The translations under genes were made by a program, and so were the position numbers. A stretch of DNA of 64,000 nucleotides from contig JAFZWD010000058.1 in NCBI GenBank assembly GCA_017617495.1, forward strand, positions 1 through 64,000, written 5' to 3'. Within the stretch, counting starts at the first letter, position 1; every line of letters starts with the position of its first letter. Under the pieces are notes generated by a model. It saw only the letters and a program-made list of their open reading frames with translations, did no database searches and was not told where the DNA came from. This document shows, piece after piece, positions 16,333 through 25,926 of this stretch. Origin of the DNA: Bacteroidales bacterium. Lineage in GTDB: Bacteria > Bacteroidota > Bacteroidia > Bacteroidales > UBA932.

Positions 16333-17802
16333 TTATGCGAAAGGGAAAATCTTGGTTAACCAGAAGAAACCGAAGACAAAGCCGACGGCCCCGATGATGA
16401 TACCCACCTTGGACATATCCTTGGTTTCCACAAGTCCGGTGGAAGATGCGATAGCGTTTGGAGGAGTGGAGATGGGGAAACACATTGCGATGGATGCGCA
16501 GACTGCTACGAACACGATCATCGCCCTCGTGCCGCCCAGGGCCATGAAGGCATCGTGGTTCGCCGCAGCGGGATCGGCCATACCTTCCGCCACAACTATA
16601 AGGATGGGAATGAGAAGGGCCGCAGTTGCGGAATTCGAAATGAAGTTCGAAAGGAAGTAGCAGACGACGCCGGCAATTATAAGAACCAGCACCACGCTCA
16701 TGCTGCCGAAAGGAATCGCTTCTATGAGCACCTTGGCAAGGCCGGTTCCCTGAAGAGCCGTACCGAGCGCGAAGCCTCCCGCCACCAACCAGAGCACACT
16801 CCAGTTGATTTTCTTGATATCTTCCTTGGTGAAGATACCCAGCATCGTGAGCACGGCGAGCGGAACAAGCGCAATCACGTTGGAATTAACCTTGTGCACC
16901 TGTTCGGTCATCCACAGGAGGATTGTGCCGAGGAATACAATCCACACAGCATAGTACTTCCAGTCTTTCTTGTTCTCATTCTTAGGAATCTCAAGTACGA
17001 CTTCTTTTGCTTTGAAGGGGAAGAACAGCTGCAGGAGAATCCATGCAAAAGCAATCATTATAACGACGTAGGGCACCATGTGGAGCATCCAGTCGCCGAA
17101 ACTGACTTCCAGGGCCGGATTGCTGAGTTCCTTCGCCGCATCGCCGAGGAAACGCACTGCCGTAGCGTTGGGCGGGGTGCCGATAGGAGTGCCGATACCA
17201 CCGATATTGGCAGCTATAGGTATGGCGAGAGCCAGTCCTACGCGGCCTTTGTCGTCGGAGGGAAGGACAGCAAGCACAGGGGCCAGGAAAGCCAGCATCA
17301 TAGCGGCCGTGGCGGTGTTGCTCATAAACATCGAGAAGATGCTTATGACAATCAAGAAGCCGAGCAGCACTGCACGCGGCTTCTTTCCGAAGGGAGCCAG
17401 AAGCACCCTTGCCAGGGTCACGTCAAGGCCGTATTTCTCTGCCATGATGGCCAGCACGAAACCGCCCATGAACAGCATTACGACCGGATCCGCGAACGAA
17501 GCCATCAAATCCTTGTAGTTCACGAGTTTTCCGGCTTCGGGTGTGCAGAGGAAGCCGAGTCCCTTGTTGGAAACCGTCAGCAGCGAGATTACAATCACCA
17601 GCAGCGAGGTTGTCCAGTTGGGGATGATTTCGAAAATCCACATAAGTGCGGCGAACACAAAGAGGGCGATAACCCTCTGCTGCACCACGGTAAGGGCCTC
17701 GATGCCGTAAAACGATGTCGGCACGGCCCAGAGGAAGATTGTGGCGATCAGTACGATCGGCAGGAATACACAATACTTCAGGTTTAGTTTTTTCTCAGGC
17801 AT
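16333..17802 (-). CDS. DASS (SLC13) family Na+-coupled dicarboxylate transporter
   Basis: This is an inner-membrane carrier for C4-dicarboxylates, citrate or 2-oxoglutarate driven by sodium. It has 489 residues and the paired DASS motifs: SNTATAAM in the first half, SNSATAAL in the second, and the partner loops GTPIGTPPN and ISTPPN. The start is the ATG at 17802 (MPEKKLNLKY). It follows gdhA after 46 bases containing a palindromic element, and the porin gene comes 1 base later. The neighbouring glutamate dehydrogenase and 2-oxoacid oxidoreductase suggest an organic acid substrate linked to 2-oxoglutarate. Confidence 0.92.
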   Translation of the reverse strand: MPEKKLNLKYCVFLPIVLIATIFLWAVPTSFYGIEALTVVQQRVIALFVFAALMWIFEIIPNWTTSLLVIVISLLTVSNKGLGFLCTPEAGKLVNYKDLMASFADPVVMLFMGGFVLAIMAEKYGLDVTLARVLLAPFGKKPRAVLLGFLIVISIFSMFMSNTATAAMMLAFLAPVLAVLPSDDKGRVGLALAIPIAANIGGIGTPIGTPPNATAVRFLGDAAKELSNPALEVSFGDWMLHMVPYVVIMIAFAWILLQLFFPFKAKEVVLEIPKNENKKDWKYYAVWIVFLGTILLWMTEQVHKVNSNVIALVPLAVLTMLGIFTKEDIKKINWSVLWLVAGGFALGTALQGTGLAKVLIEAIPFGSMSVVLVLIIAGVVCYFLSNFISNSATAALLIPILIVVAEGMADPAAANHDAFMALGGTRAMIVFVAVCASIAMCFPISTPPNAIASSTGLVETKDMSKVGIIIGAVGFVFGFFWLTKIFPFA

Positions 17803-17818
17803 ATTTAATATCAATGTT

Positions 17819-17845
17819 AAGATTCTTCGCTTCGCTCAGAATGAC
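17819..17845. repeat. intergenic GTCATT-type palindromic element
   Basis: Read on the minus strand it runs GTCATTCTGAGCG...AAGAATCTT. It occupies most of the 46 bases between gdhA and the DASS gene. The outer GTCATT/AATCtt frame is the same as in the other copies, but the core stem differs (TTCT.../...AGAA). Confidence 0.6.
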
Positions 17846-17848
17846 AGG

Positions 17849-19192
17849 CTAGATGATACCCTGCTCCAGCATGGCGTGAGCAACCTTCATAAAGCCGGCG
17901 ATGTTGGCGCCCTTGACATAGTCGACACTGCCGTCGGGACGGGTGCCGTACTTGACGCACTGCTCGTGGATGCTCTGCATGATGAAGTGAAGTTTATCGT
18001 CCACCTCCTGGGCGCTCCAGGAGATATGGGAAGCGTTCTGGGTCATTTCGAGACCGCTGGTGGCCACGCCGCCGGCGTTCACGGCCTTGCCGGGAGCGAA
18101 GAGCACCCCGTTCGACTGGAAGAAGTGGATAGCCGCAGGCTGGCATCCCATGTTGGACACCTCGCAGCAGCACCAGCAGCCGTTAGCCTTGAGTTCCTTG
18201 GCGTCGTCTTCCGAAAGCTCGTTCTGGAATGCGCAGGGAAGAGCGATATCGCAGGGTGCGCTCCAGGCCTTCTTGCCGGCCACAAAGCTGGCCTTGTCGG
18301 GGAACTTGACAGCCATATCCTCGATCTTGTCGCGGTTGGAAGCGCGCATTACAAGCATATAGTCGATCATTTCCGGAGTGATGCCGTCGGGGATGTTGAT
18401 CATTCCGTCGGGGCCGGAAAGGGCGATAACCTTGGCGCCGAGCTGAACAGCCTTCTTGCAGGCGCCCCAAGCCACGTTGCCGAAGCCGGAGATGGCGAGT
18501 TTCTTACCCTTGATGTCCTTGCCCGCCTTGTGCAGAAGGTGCTGGGTGAAGTAGAGAGCGCCGTAGCCGGTGGCCTCCGGACGCAGGATGCTTCCGCCCC
18601 AGGTCTGGCCCTTGCCGGTAAGCACGCCCGTGTTGTATTCACGCGCAAGTTTGCGGTACATTCCGTCGAGATAGCCGATTTCGCGGCCGCCTACACCCAC
18701 ATCACCTGCAGGAACGTCCTGGTCGGGACCGATGCAGTTCCAGAGCTCGAGCATAAAGGCCTGGCAGAAACGCATGATTTCCGCGTCGGACTTCCCTACC
18801 GGGTCGAAATCGCTGCCGCCCTTCGCTCCGCCCATGGGCAGAGTGGTAAGCGCGTTCTTGAAAGTCTGCTCGAAGCCGAGGAACTTGAGCATGGAAGGGG
18901 TAACCTTGCGATGGAAACGGAGACCTCCCTTGTAGGGGCCGATGGCGCTGTTGAACTGCACCCTGTAGCCAAGGTTGGTGCGCACCTGGCCGCTGTCGTC
19001 CACCCAGGTAACCCTGAAGGTGAAGATGCGGTCGGGCTCGACCATGCGTTCCACTATCTTTGCCTGCTCGAATTCGGGATGTTCGTTGTAAACTTCCTCA
19101 ATACTTTCGAGAACTTCCTGCACTGCCTGCAGATACTCGCTTTCTCCCGGATATTTGGCCTGGAGATCCGCCATTATCTTTGTGACTTTCAT
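17849..19192 (-). CDS. gdhA: glutamate dehydrogenase (hexameric class I, probably NADP-dependent)
   Basis: The enzyme interconverts 2-oxoglutarate plus ammonium and glutamate. At 447 residues it matches the bacterial class I hexamers. The catalytic segment PMGGAKGGSDFDP is intact and the Rossmann domain begins around KLAISGFGNVAWGA. The N-terminal helix (ADLQAKYPGESEYLQAVQEV) is typical of the GdhA subgroup. It lies 15 bases after korB on the same strand, so 2-oxoglutarate is handled by neighbouring gene products. Cofactor preference was not read from residues and is inferred from the subgroup. Confidence 0.96.
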   Translation of the reverse strand: MKVTKIMADLQAKYPGESEYLQAVQEVLESIEEVYNEHPEFEQAKIVERMVEPDRIFTFRVTWVDDSGQVRTNLGYRVQFNSAIGPYKGGLRFHRKVTPSMLKFLGFEQTFKNALTTLPMGGAKGGSDFDPVGKSDAEIMRFCQAFMLELWNCIGPDQDVPAGDVGVGGREIGYLDGMYRKLAREYNTGVLTGKGQTWGGSILRPEATGYGALYFTQHLLHKAGKDIKGKKLAISGFGNVAWGACKKAVQLGAKVIALSGPDGMINIPDGITPEMIDYMLVMRASNRDKIEDMAVKFPDKASFVAGKKAWSAPCDIALPCAFQNELSEDDAKELKANGCWCCCEVSNMGCQPAAIHFFQSNGVLFAPGKAVNAGGVATSGLEMTQNASHISWSAQEVDDKLHFIMQSIHEQCVKYGTRPDGSVDYVKGANIAGFMKVAHAMLEQGII

Positions 19193-19207
19193 AGTGTTAT
19201 GTTGTGA

Positions 19208-20227
19208 TTATTCGACTTCCCAGGTGGACCCGCTGTGAAGCAGTTCGTCCACGCTGTGAATCTTTGATTTCTGCATTACGTCCTTAACCTGGTCGCGCAC
19301 GCCGTCGTCGTAAGTGATGTCGCGCACGTCGCGGATGACACCGAGCGCCACCGGATAGTCGGGTCCCTTCATGTCCGCCAGGGCCATGTGGATGCCGATA
19401 TTGTCGGTATGCGCATCGTGGATGAGTATATCCTCTTCGGTAAAACCGCCCTCGCCAATATGCACGACGCGAAGCTTTTTACCGTCGAAAATAAGGCCTT
19501 TGTCGCGGTCCTTGCCGAATATCATGCGCTCGCCGTGGCGGAGCACGATGGTATTGTCGGCCTTGAGGGCCGGGTCGGAAAGCTGCTTGTGGGCGCCGTC
19601 GTTGAAGATGACGCAGTTGGTAAGCATCTCCATCACCGAGCAGCCGTCGTGAAGGGCGGCCGCCGTCATAATCTCTTCGTTGAGCTTGAGTTCCACGTCA
19701 AGCGAGCGGGCAAAGAAGGTTCCCTTTGCTCCGAGCACCAGACTACCGGGGTTGAAGGGGTGCTCCACCGTGCCGTAAGGCGATGTCTTGGTGATGGCGC
19801 CGAACTTCGAGGTCGGGGAATACTGCCCCTTGGTGAGGCCGTAAATCTGGTTGTTGAAGAGGATGATATTGATGTCGATATTGCGCCTGATGGCGTGGAT
19901 GAAGTGGTTTCCGCCGATTGCGAGAGCGTCACCGTCGCCGCAGGCCTGCCATACCGTAAGCCAGGGGTTGGCAACCTTGATGCCGGTGGAGATGGCGGTG
20001 GCGCGGCCGTGGATGCTGTGGAAACCGTAGGTATCCATATAATAAGGAAGGCGGGACGAGCATCCGATGCCGGACACCACCACATAGCGTTCCTTCTCGT
20101 ACGAAAGAGCCTGGCTCACCTTGGGGAGAGCCCTCTGCAGCGATGCCAGAACGGCGTGGTCGCCGCAACCGGGGCACCAGCGTACTTCCTGGTCCGATTT
20201 GAAATCCTTGAAAGAAAGTGTCGCCAT
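19208..20227 (-). CDS. korB: 2-oxoacid:ferredoxin oxidoreductase, beta (TPP-binding) subunit
   Basis: This subunit binds thiamine diphosphate and oxidises a 2-oxoacid with CoA, reducing ferredoxin. It has 339 residues. The N-terminal CPGCGDHAVL supplies an early Cys pair, and the TPP-binding region is GDGDALAIGGNHF followed by NNQIYGLTKGQ and SPTS. It lies 3 bases after the alpha subunit gene and 15 bases before gdhA. 2-oxoglutarate is the most likely substrate because of the gdhA neighbour, but pyruvate or branched-chain 2-oxoacids are possible. Confidence 0.94.
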   Translation of the reverse strand: MATLSFKDFKSDQEVRWCPGCGDHAVLASLQRALPKVSQALSYEKERYVVVSGIGCSSRLPYYMDTYGFHSIHGRATAISTGIKVANPWLTVWQACGDGDALAIGGNHFIHAIRRNIDINIILFNNQIYGLTKGQYSPTSKFGAITKTSPYGTVEHPFNPGSLVLGAKGTFFARSLDVELKLNEEIMTAAALHDGCSVMEMLTNCVIFNDGAHKQLSDPALKADNTIVLRHGERMIFGKDRDKGLIFDGKKLRVVHIGEGGFTEEDILIHDAHTDNIGIHMALADMKGPDYPVALGVIRDVRDITYDDGVRDQVKDVMQKSKIHSVDELLHSGSTWEVE

Positions 20228-20230
20228 AGC

Positions 20231-22069
20231 CTATGCCTCCTTCTTTATTGCCTCGGTGAGTTCGGATACGAGGAAGGGCTGACCCTGGACCTTGCCGAAC
20301 TTGAGGATGTTTGCCTTGGGGAAGAGTCCGCGAAGGTAATTCGCGAACTGTCCCGAGTTAAGCTCGCACACCAGCACCTTCTCGAAGCCCATCAGGACCT
20401 CCTCGGTATTGCGGGGAACGGGATAGATGTAATCAAAATGAACCCGGGAGACCTGCACGCCTTCTGCGCGCACTTCCTCCACTGCGGAGTAGATGTGCCC
20501 GAAAGTGCCGCCCCATCCAACTACCAGCAGTTTGCCCTTCGCGGGACCGTCAACTGCAAGTTCGGGGATGAAGTCTGCCACCTTCTGCACCTTCGCCTCG
20601 CGCTCGTCCACCATCAGCTGATGGTTGGCGGGGTCGGACGAAAGCACTCCCTTGTGGTTCTTCTCCAGACCGCCCACGCGGTGCTCGAAGCCCTTCTGTC
20701 CGGGAATCGCCCACTCGGGAACGAAGTTCTCGTCGCGGTCGAACGGATGGAATTTGCCGTCTTCCGGAAGGCTCTTCGCAAACGGGGGTTTGATTACGGG
20801 ATAATCCTTCATGGAAGGAATCAGCCAGGGTTCGCTGCCGTTGCCAAGGAATCCTTCGCTCAGCAGCAGCACCGGAGTCATGTGCTCCAGGGCAATCTTC
20901 GCCGCGTTAAACGCCGCGTCGAAGCAGTGGGCCGGCGAGTGCGCCGCAATCACTGGCATGGGGCATTCGCCATTGCGTCCGTAGAGCGCCTGGTTAAGGT
21001 CGGTCTGCTCGGTCTTGGTGGGGATACCCGTCGACGGGCCCGCGCGCTGCACGTCCACCACCACGAGCGGAAGCTCCGCCATTACGGCGAGGCCGAGCGC
21101 CTCGGTCTTGAGCGAGAGGCCGGGGCCGGAAGTGGTCGTTACCGCGAGGTTGCCTGCGTAGGATGCGCCTATTGCCGTGCAGATGCCGGCGATTTCGTCC
21201 TCCGCCTGCAGCGTCTTGGCGCCGAGGCTCTTGTGGATGGCGAGTTCCTCGAGTATCTGGGTTGCCGGCGTGATGGGATAGGAGCCGCAGAAAAGCGGAA
21301 GTCCGCTCTTCTCGGATGCGGCCAGAAGCCCCCAGGCGGTCGCCTGGTTGCCGGTGATATTGCGGTAGGTGCCCTTCCTGGGATGAGCCGGAGCCACGTG
21401 ATAGGTGTCCGGAATCATCTGCAGGTTGGCGGCATAGTTGAAGCCGTCGTTGAGCACTTTCTTATTAGGTGCGATTGCCTCGGGGTGCTTCTTCGCGAAC
21501 TTGCGCTCGAGATACTGGAAGATATAGTCCAGCGGCCTGTCATAAATGAAACAGGCCATTCCCAGCGTGAACATGTTCTTGCACTTGAGAATGGCTTTGC
21601 GGTCGAGGCCGGAATCCTTGAGGCTTTCTTCGGTGAGGGAGGTGATGGGCGCCACGATGAGGTTGCGGTCCTGCACCTTGAGCTCTGCGAACGGATCGTC
21701 CGTAGTGAAGCCTGCCTTGCGCAGGCCGGCTTCGTCGAAGGCGTCTGCATCCACCAGGATCATAGCGTTGCGCTTGCACCATTTGGCGTTGGCCATAAGC
21801 GCGGCGGGATTCATCGCGACCAGCAGGTCGCAGAAGTCACCCGGCGTGGATACGCTGTCGTCGCCTATATGCACCTGAAAACCGGAAACGCCGGATACGG
21901 TGCCGTGGGGCGCACGTATCTCGGCGGGATAGTCCGGGAAGGTGGACAGGCCGTTGCCGTAGATGGCCGACATGTCCGCGAACAGCGACCCGGCGAGCTG
22001 CATACCGTCGCCCGAGTCGCCTGCGAACCGAATTACGACGTCTGCAACGTCGATTATTTTGTGTTCCAT
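20231..22069 (-). CDS. korA: 2-oxoacid:ferredoxin oxidoreductase, fused gamma-alpha subunit
   Basis: The 612-residue subunit joins a gamma-type domain (about 5-190, starting VVIRFAGDSGDGMQLAG) to the alpha domain (about 205-610, including GSYPITPATQILEEL, EDEIAGICTAIGASYAG and TTSGPGLSLKTEALG). This is the standard KorA layout in Bacteroidota. The ATG at 22069 was chosen because the frame upstream of it runs through the skp coding region. The skp stop codon is 1 base away, so transcription is shared with the bamA-skp genes. Confidence 0.95.
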   Translation of the reverse strand: MEHKIIDVADVVIRFAGDSGDGMQLAGSLFADMSAIYGNGLSTFPDYPAEIRAPHGTVSGVSGFQVHIGDDSVSTPGDFCDLLVAMNPAALMANAKWCKRNAMILVDADAFDEAGLRKAGFTTDDPFAELKVQDRNLIVAPITSLTEESLKDSGLDRKAILKCKNMFTLGMACFIYDRPLDYIFQYLERKFAKKHPEAIAPNKKVLNDGFNYAANLQMIPDTYHVAPAHPRKGTYRNITGNQATAWGLLAASEKSGLPLFCGSYPITPATQILEELAIHKSLGAKTLQAEDEIAGICTAIGASYAGNLAVTTTSGPGLSLKTEALGLAVMAELPLVVVDVQRAGPSTGIPTKTEQTDLNQALYGRNGECPMPVIAAHSPAHCFDAAFNAAKIALEHMTPVLLLSEGFLGNGSEPWLIPSMKDYPVIKPPFAKSLPEDGKFHPFDRDENFVPEWAIPGQKGFEHRVGGLEKNHKGVLSSDPANHQLMVDEREAKVQKVADFIPELAVDGPAKGKLLVVGWGGTFGHIYSAVEEVRAEGVQVSRVHFDYIYPVPRNTEEVLMGFEKVLVCELNSGQFANYLRGLFPKANILKFGKVQGQPFLVSELTEAIKKEA

Positions 22070-22070
22070 A

Positions 22071-22649
22071 TTACTGCTGCTGTGCTGCCTGCGCCTGGGC
22101 CTGAGCCTGAAGTTCGGCCTGGAGCGACTCGAGGGTGCGGTCGTCGGCAATGCCGAGGAGTTTGCGTGCTTCCGGAGTGAGGTCTACGCTCTGGGCCTCG
22201 TCGAGGTAGAGCACCGAAGTCTTGTCGAACACGAAGATGTATCCGGCTTCCTTGGCCATCTTGCTGACGGTTTCCCTTGCCTTTGTGTAGATGGGGGCCA
22301 TCAGTTTTTCCTGCTGCTCCTGGAGCTCCTGCTGTACGTTCTGCTGGAATTCCTGGATGCGCTGCTGGATCTCGGTAAGCTCGCGTTCCTTGCTTTCCTT
22401 GATTGCTCCGGTCCATGTGGCAGCCTTCTGCTGATACTGGCTGTACTTGTTCTGGAACTCTTCCACCATGCTCTGGTAGGTGTCCTGAGCCTCCTTGCTG
22501 GATGCGTTCATGGTAGCCCTGGCCTGGTCGGCCTCAGGCATCAGCTGCACGAGTTCGGAGAAATTCACGTGTGCGAATTTCGGCTGTGCAAAAGCAGCTG
22601 CTCCGAAGAGCGAAATAAGCGCGATTGTGAGAATCTTTTTCATATTCAT
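22071..22649 (-). CDS. skp: OmpH/Skp-family periplasmic chaperone
   Basis: Skp holds unfolded outer-membrane proteins on their way to BamA. The 192-residue protein has a signal peptide (ending AAAFAQ), the family start PKFAHVNFSELVQLMPEAD, two long helices rich in Gln and Glu (about 45-130) that form the tentacles, and a C-terminal tail of Ala-Gln repeats (AQAQAQAAQQQ). It follows bamA after 18 bases. A second OmpH-like protein, a lipoprotein, is encoded at 31306-31920. Confidence 0.93.
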   Translation of the reverse strand: MNMKKILTIALISLFGAAAFAQPKFAHVNFSELVQLMPEADQARATMNASSKEAQDTYQSMVEEFQNKYSQYQQKAATWTGAIKESKERELTEIQQRIQEFQQNVQQELQEQQEKLMAPIYTKARETVSKMAKEAGYIFVFDKTSVLYLDEAQSVDLTPEARKLLGIADDRTLESLQAELQAQAQAQAAQQQ

Positions 22650-22667
22650 TCTTGTTTTGATTTGTTT

Positions 22668-25235
22668 CTAGAATTGCTGTCCAATTATGAAGTGGAACTG
22701 GCTTCCGCCGTTCGTCTTGTCGTCGAATCCGTAACCCCAGTCGATACCCAGCAGTCCGATCATCGGGAGGAACACCCTCACGCCGACACCGGCGCTGCGC
22801 TTGATCTGGAACGGGTTGAATCCCTTGAGGTCGGCCCAGCAGTTTCCGCCTTCGGCGAAGATAAGGCCGAAGATTGTGGAAGAAGGCTGGAGGATAAGAG
22901 GATAGCGCAGCTCGACGGTAAACTTGTCGTAGACGTTACCTGCATATGCGTATCCGTTGGAGTTGTATGCCGTCTGCACATAAGGCGTGAGCGAGTAGTT
23001 CTCGTAACCTCGCAGAGGTATGATGTCCGAGCCGTAGCGGGTGTAACCCGACATGCCGTCGCCGCCCACGAGGAAGCTCTCGAACGGCGAATAACCCCAG
23101 TTCTTGTTGTAGTAACCCAGATAACCGAACTGGAAGCGCGTCATGAGCACCAGGTCGCCGGCGAGCTTGGTGTAGTTGGCGGCGTTGAACTTGAGTTTGT
23201 AGTACTCGATCCACCTGTAACGGTCGGAAGACGACCATGTGGAATAGTCTATGTCGCGCCAGTTGTCCACGTCGATCCTGTTGCCGTTCGCATCGTAGCT
23301 GTGCTTGCGCAGCAGCGAATAAGGCGGCGTAAACTGCAGGGTGGTCGTAAATTCCGAACCCTGGCGGGGATAAATCTGCTGGTCGGTGGAATTGCGGCTG
23401 AGCGTAACCGAAGCGCTCAGGTTGTGGCTCTTGCCCTGGTCGAAGAGGAAGTATCCCGAATACCAGTTGGTAAGCTTGTATGTCTGCCAGCTCAGGCCGT
23501 AGTAAAGCACGTGGTAGTTGTCGGGCCATTTCAGACGGTGGCCGAGCGATGCCGACACGCCGTAAACCTCCATCATCCTGTCGTGGCTGAATATGTACAG
23601 GTAGGTATTGGAATTGGTCTGCCTCGTGTAGTATGCCGAAAGGCTGAGCGAAGTGGGCTTCTTGCCGGTGAGCCAGGGCTCCATGAAGTTGGCCGAAACT
23701 GCGGTGTAGTAGGTACCGTTGGTCTGGAAGCGGAACGACAGCGTCTGGGCGTCTCCCAGGGGAACCGGCCTCCACGCGCCCTTGTCCAGGAAGCGGTGGG
23801 TGCTGAAGTTGTTGAAGCTGACGCCCGCGGTGGCGACGAAGGTCCTTCCTCCCCAACCTCCGGAGAGCTCCAGCTGGCTGGAAGGCTTCTCGGTAACGTT
23901 GTAGATGATGTCCACCGTATTGTTCACCTGGTTAGGCACTATCGAATAGCCGCCCGGCTGGGTGATGGACTCCGCGTCGAACTGGCCCAGCGATGCGATT
24001 TCGCGGATGGAACGCTCGAAGTCGCTCTGGCTGAACAGATATCCCGGCCTTGTGAAAAGCTGGCGGCGCACCACCTTTTCGTTCGTAAGGTCGTTGCCGT
24101 TGATAATAATGCTGTTGAGCGTAGCCTGCTTGCCTTCCGATACGCGCATCTCCACGTCCACCGAGTCGTTCTGGATATTGGTTTCGACCGGAGTGACGTT
24201 GAAGAACAGGTATCCGTTGTCTCGGTAGAGCTTGGAAATGTCGTAGTCGCTCTGCTTGCCGCCGCCGAAGAGGCGCTTCTCCATCGACACAACGTCGTAG
24301 ACGTCGCCCTTGTTGATGGACAGGATGCCGTTAAGCGTTTCGGTGGGATAGACCGAGTTGCCCGTCCATGAGATGTCGCGGAAGTAGTATTTGTCGCCCT
24401 GTTCCAGCACCAGGTCTATGCCCAGACGCCCGGGCTTGATGTAGTAGATGCTGTCGCGCACCAGGCGGGCGTCGCGGTAGCCGGCCTCGTTGAATGCGCT
24501 GATGAGGGTTTTCTTGTCGTTGGGATATTCTTTCTCGTTGAATTTCTTGGTGTGGAAGAAGTTGTAGAATTTCTTGGACTTGGTCTTCTTCATGCTGCGG
24601 GCCAGTTTGTAGTCCTTGAGATTCTTCTCGCCGATGAAGTTTATCTTCTGCACCTTCACCTTGTCGCCCTTTTCCACCACGAACGTAACCCTCACCGCCG
24701 AGCGGATCACGGAATCCTGCTGGACCTCCGGGGTTACCTGGCACTGCAGGAATCCCTTCTCGGCATAATAGCGTTTGATGATGTCGCAGGATGTCTTGGC
24801 CACATAGTCGGAGTACTCGCCTCCCCTGCGCAGCTTCAGGCGTTCCTGCAGGTCTTTCTTTTCGCCCGAGCGGGCGCCGCGGAAGTCCCAGCGCGAAACC
24901 CTCGGCCTTTCTATGACCTTGACCACGAACCAGACCTTGTCGCCTTCGACTTTTTCGATGTTCATGGAAACATCCTCGAAATAGCGCTGAAGCCACAGCC
25001 TGCGCACCACCGCATTCACCTCTTCGCTGGGCACGGTAATGTCCATGCCTTCCCGCAGGCCTGTAATCTGGATTATCTGCTGGGCGCTGAAATAGTTGTT
25101 GCCGTCGACGCGGATACCGCCGAGGACATATTTACGGGGCCTGTTGTAATCGACCTCGACGCCGGACTCCTGCGCGAACAGGGGCATGGCGCACAAAAGG
25201 GCGGTTAAAACTATTGCCAGCCTTTTAAAAAACAT
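22668..25235 (-). CDS. bamA: outer-membrane protein assembly factor BamA
   Basis: BamA is the Omp85 insertase that folds beta-barrel proteins into the outer membrane. The 855-residue protein has a signal peptide (ending PLFAQ), a series of POTRA domains (about 30-430; for example GIRVDGNNYFSAQQI, KINFIGEKNLKDY, IIINGNDLTNEKVV) and a C-terminal barrel ending FHFIIGQQF. Its start overlaps the uppS end by 11 bases and skp follows, the conserved Bacteroidota order. The bamD gene is at 36440-37234. Confidence 0.97.
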   Translation of the reverse strand: MFFKRLAIVLTALLCAMPLFAQESGVEVDYNRPRKYVLGGIRVDGNNYFSAQQIIQITGLREGMDITVPSEEVNAVVRRLWLQRYFEDVSMNIEKVEGDKVWFVVKVIERPRVSRWDFRGARSGEKKDLQERLKLRRGGEYSDYVAKTSCDIIKRYYAEKGFLQCQVTPEVQQDSVIRSAVRVTFVVEKGDKVKVQKINFIGEKNLKDYKLARSMKKTKSKKFYNFFHTKKFNEKEYPNDKKTLISAFNEAGYRDARLVRDSIYYIKPGRLGIDLVLEQGDKYYFRDISWTGNSVYPTETLNGILSINKGDVYDVVSMEKRLFGGGKQSDYDISKLYRDNGYLFFNVTPVETNIQNDSVDVEMRVSEGKQATLNSIIINGNDLTNEKVVRRQLFTRPGYLFSQSDFERSIREIASLGQFDAESITQPGGYSIVPNQVNNTVDIIYNVTEKPSSQLELSGGWGGRTFVATAGVSFNNFSTHRFLDKGAWRPVPLGDAQTLSFRFQTNGTYYTAVSANFMEPWLTGKKPTSLSLSAYYTRQTNSNTYLYIFSHDRMMEVYGVSASLGHRLKWPDNYHVLYYGLSWQTYKLTNWYSGYFLFDQGKSHNLSASVTLSRNSTDQQIYPRQGSEFTTTLQFTPPYSLLRKHSYDANGNRIDVDNWRDIDYSTWSSSDRYRWIEYYKLKFNAANYTKLAGDLVLMTRFQFGYLGYYNKNWGYSPFESFLVGGDGMSGYTRYGSDIIPLRGYENYSLTPYVQTAYNSNGYAYAGNVYDKFTVELRYPLILQPSSTIFGLIFAEGGNCWADLKGFNPFQIKRSAGVGVRVFLPMIGLLGIDWGYGFDDKTNGGSQFHFIIGQQF

Positions 25236-25926
25236 TCTTATTCTCTTCTACTTTGCCGAAGCGCCTGTCCCGCGAAGCGTACTCTTCGAGGGCGGCGCAA
25301 AGGCTTTCCTTTCTAAAATCAGGCCAAAGCGTATCGGTAAACACAAATTCCGAATAAGCCGCCTGCCACAAAAAATAATTGCTGATGCGTTTTTCGCCCG
25401 AAGTGCGGATAATAACGTCCGGATCGGGGATGCCGGCGGTCACCAGGAAGGGCTCCAGGTCGTCCGCTCCGGCCTCCGCCATGCGCTTTGCCGCCTGGAG
25501 GATATCCCACTTGCCGCTGTAGCTGAGCATCACTATCATGGTGAGGCCCTTGTTGCCGGCGGTCGCTTTCTCTATGTTGGAGATGGCCTCGTTGAGCTCG
25601 GGGGCTATGCGGGCGCGGTTGCCCAGCACCAGCAGGCGCACATCGTTGCGCATCAGGGTTTCGAATTCCTCCTTCATCGCCTTGGCCATAAGCTTCATGA
25701 GCGTGGAGACCTCGTCCTTGGGGCGGCCCCAGTTCTCTTCGGAAAAAGCGAAGAGCGAAAGGTACTTCACGCCCAGCTCGCCGCAGGCCTCGCACACTGC
25801 ACGCACGCTCTCTACGCCTTCGGCATGGCCGTATACACGCTCCTTGCCGCGCTCGGCGGCCCAGCGTCCGTTGCCGTCCATAATGATGGACACATGTACG
25901 GGTATCTTGGAGGGTTTCTTCATCAT
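25225..25926 (-). CDS. uppS: undecaprenyl diphosphate synthase (cis-prenyltransferase)
   Basis: UppS condenses isopentenyl units onto farnesyl diphosphate to make the C55 lipid carrier used by MraY, MurG and glycan export. The 233-residue protein carries SIIMDGNGRWA near the N-terminus (catalytic Asp and P-loop), the SLFAFSEENWGRP segment and the C-terminal PDVIIRTSGEKRISNYFLWQ and FTDTLWPDF motifs. ATGs at 25926 and 25923 are both possible. It overlaps nadK by 4 bases (ATGA) and bamA by 11 bases. Confidence 0.97.
   Translation of the reverse strand: MMKKPSKIPVHVSIIMDGNGRWAAERGKERVYGHAEGVESVRAVCEACGELGVKYLSLFAFSEENWGRPKDEVSTLMKLMAKAMKEEFETLMRNDVRLLVLGNRARIAPELNEAISNIEKATAGNKGLTMIVMLSYSGKWDILQAAKRMAEAGADDLEPFLVTAGIPDPDVIIRTSGEKRISNYFLWQAAYSEFVFTDTLWPDFRKESLCAALEEYASRDRRFGKVEENKNVF

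Noticed and set aside
16333..17848. Frameshift or broken gene in the DASS/gdhA area
   Set aside because: All family motifs are in one frame for both genes; the 46-base gap is explained by the palindromic element.
19388..22180. Long open frame on the plus strand opposite korA/korB
   Set aside because: It is antisense to two well-supported genes and has no recognisable domain; GC-rich codon use leaves the opposite strand free of stops. The same applies to long antisense frames opposite rpoN (38132-40948) and opposite mraY-ftsW (54455-57904).
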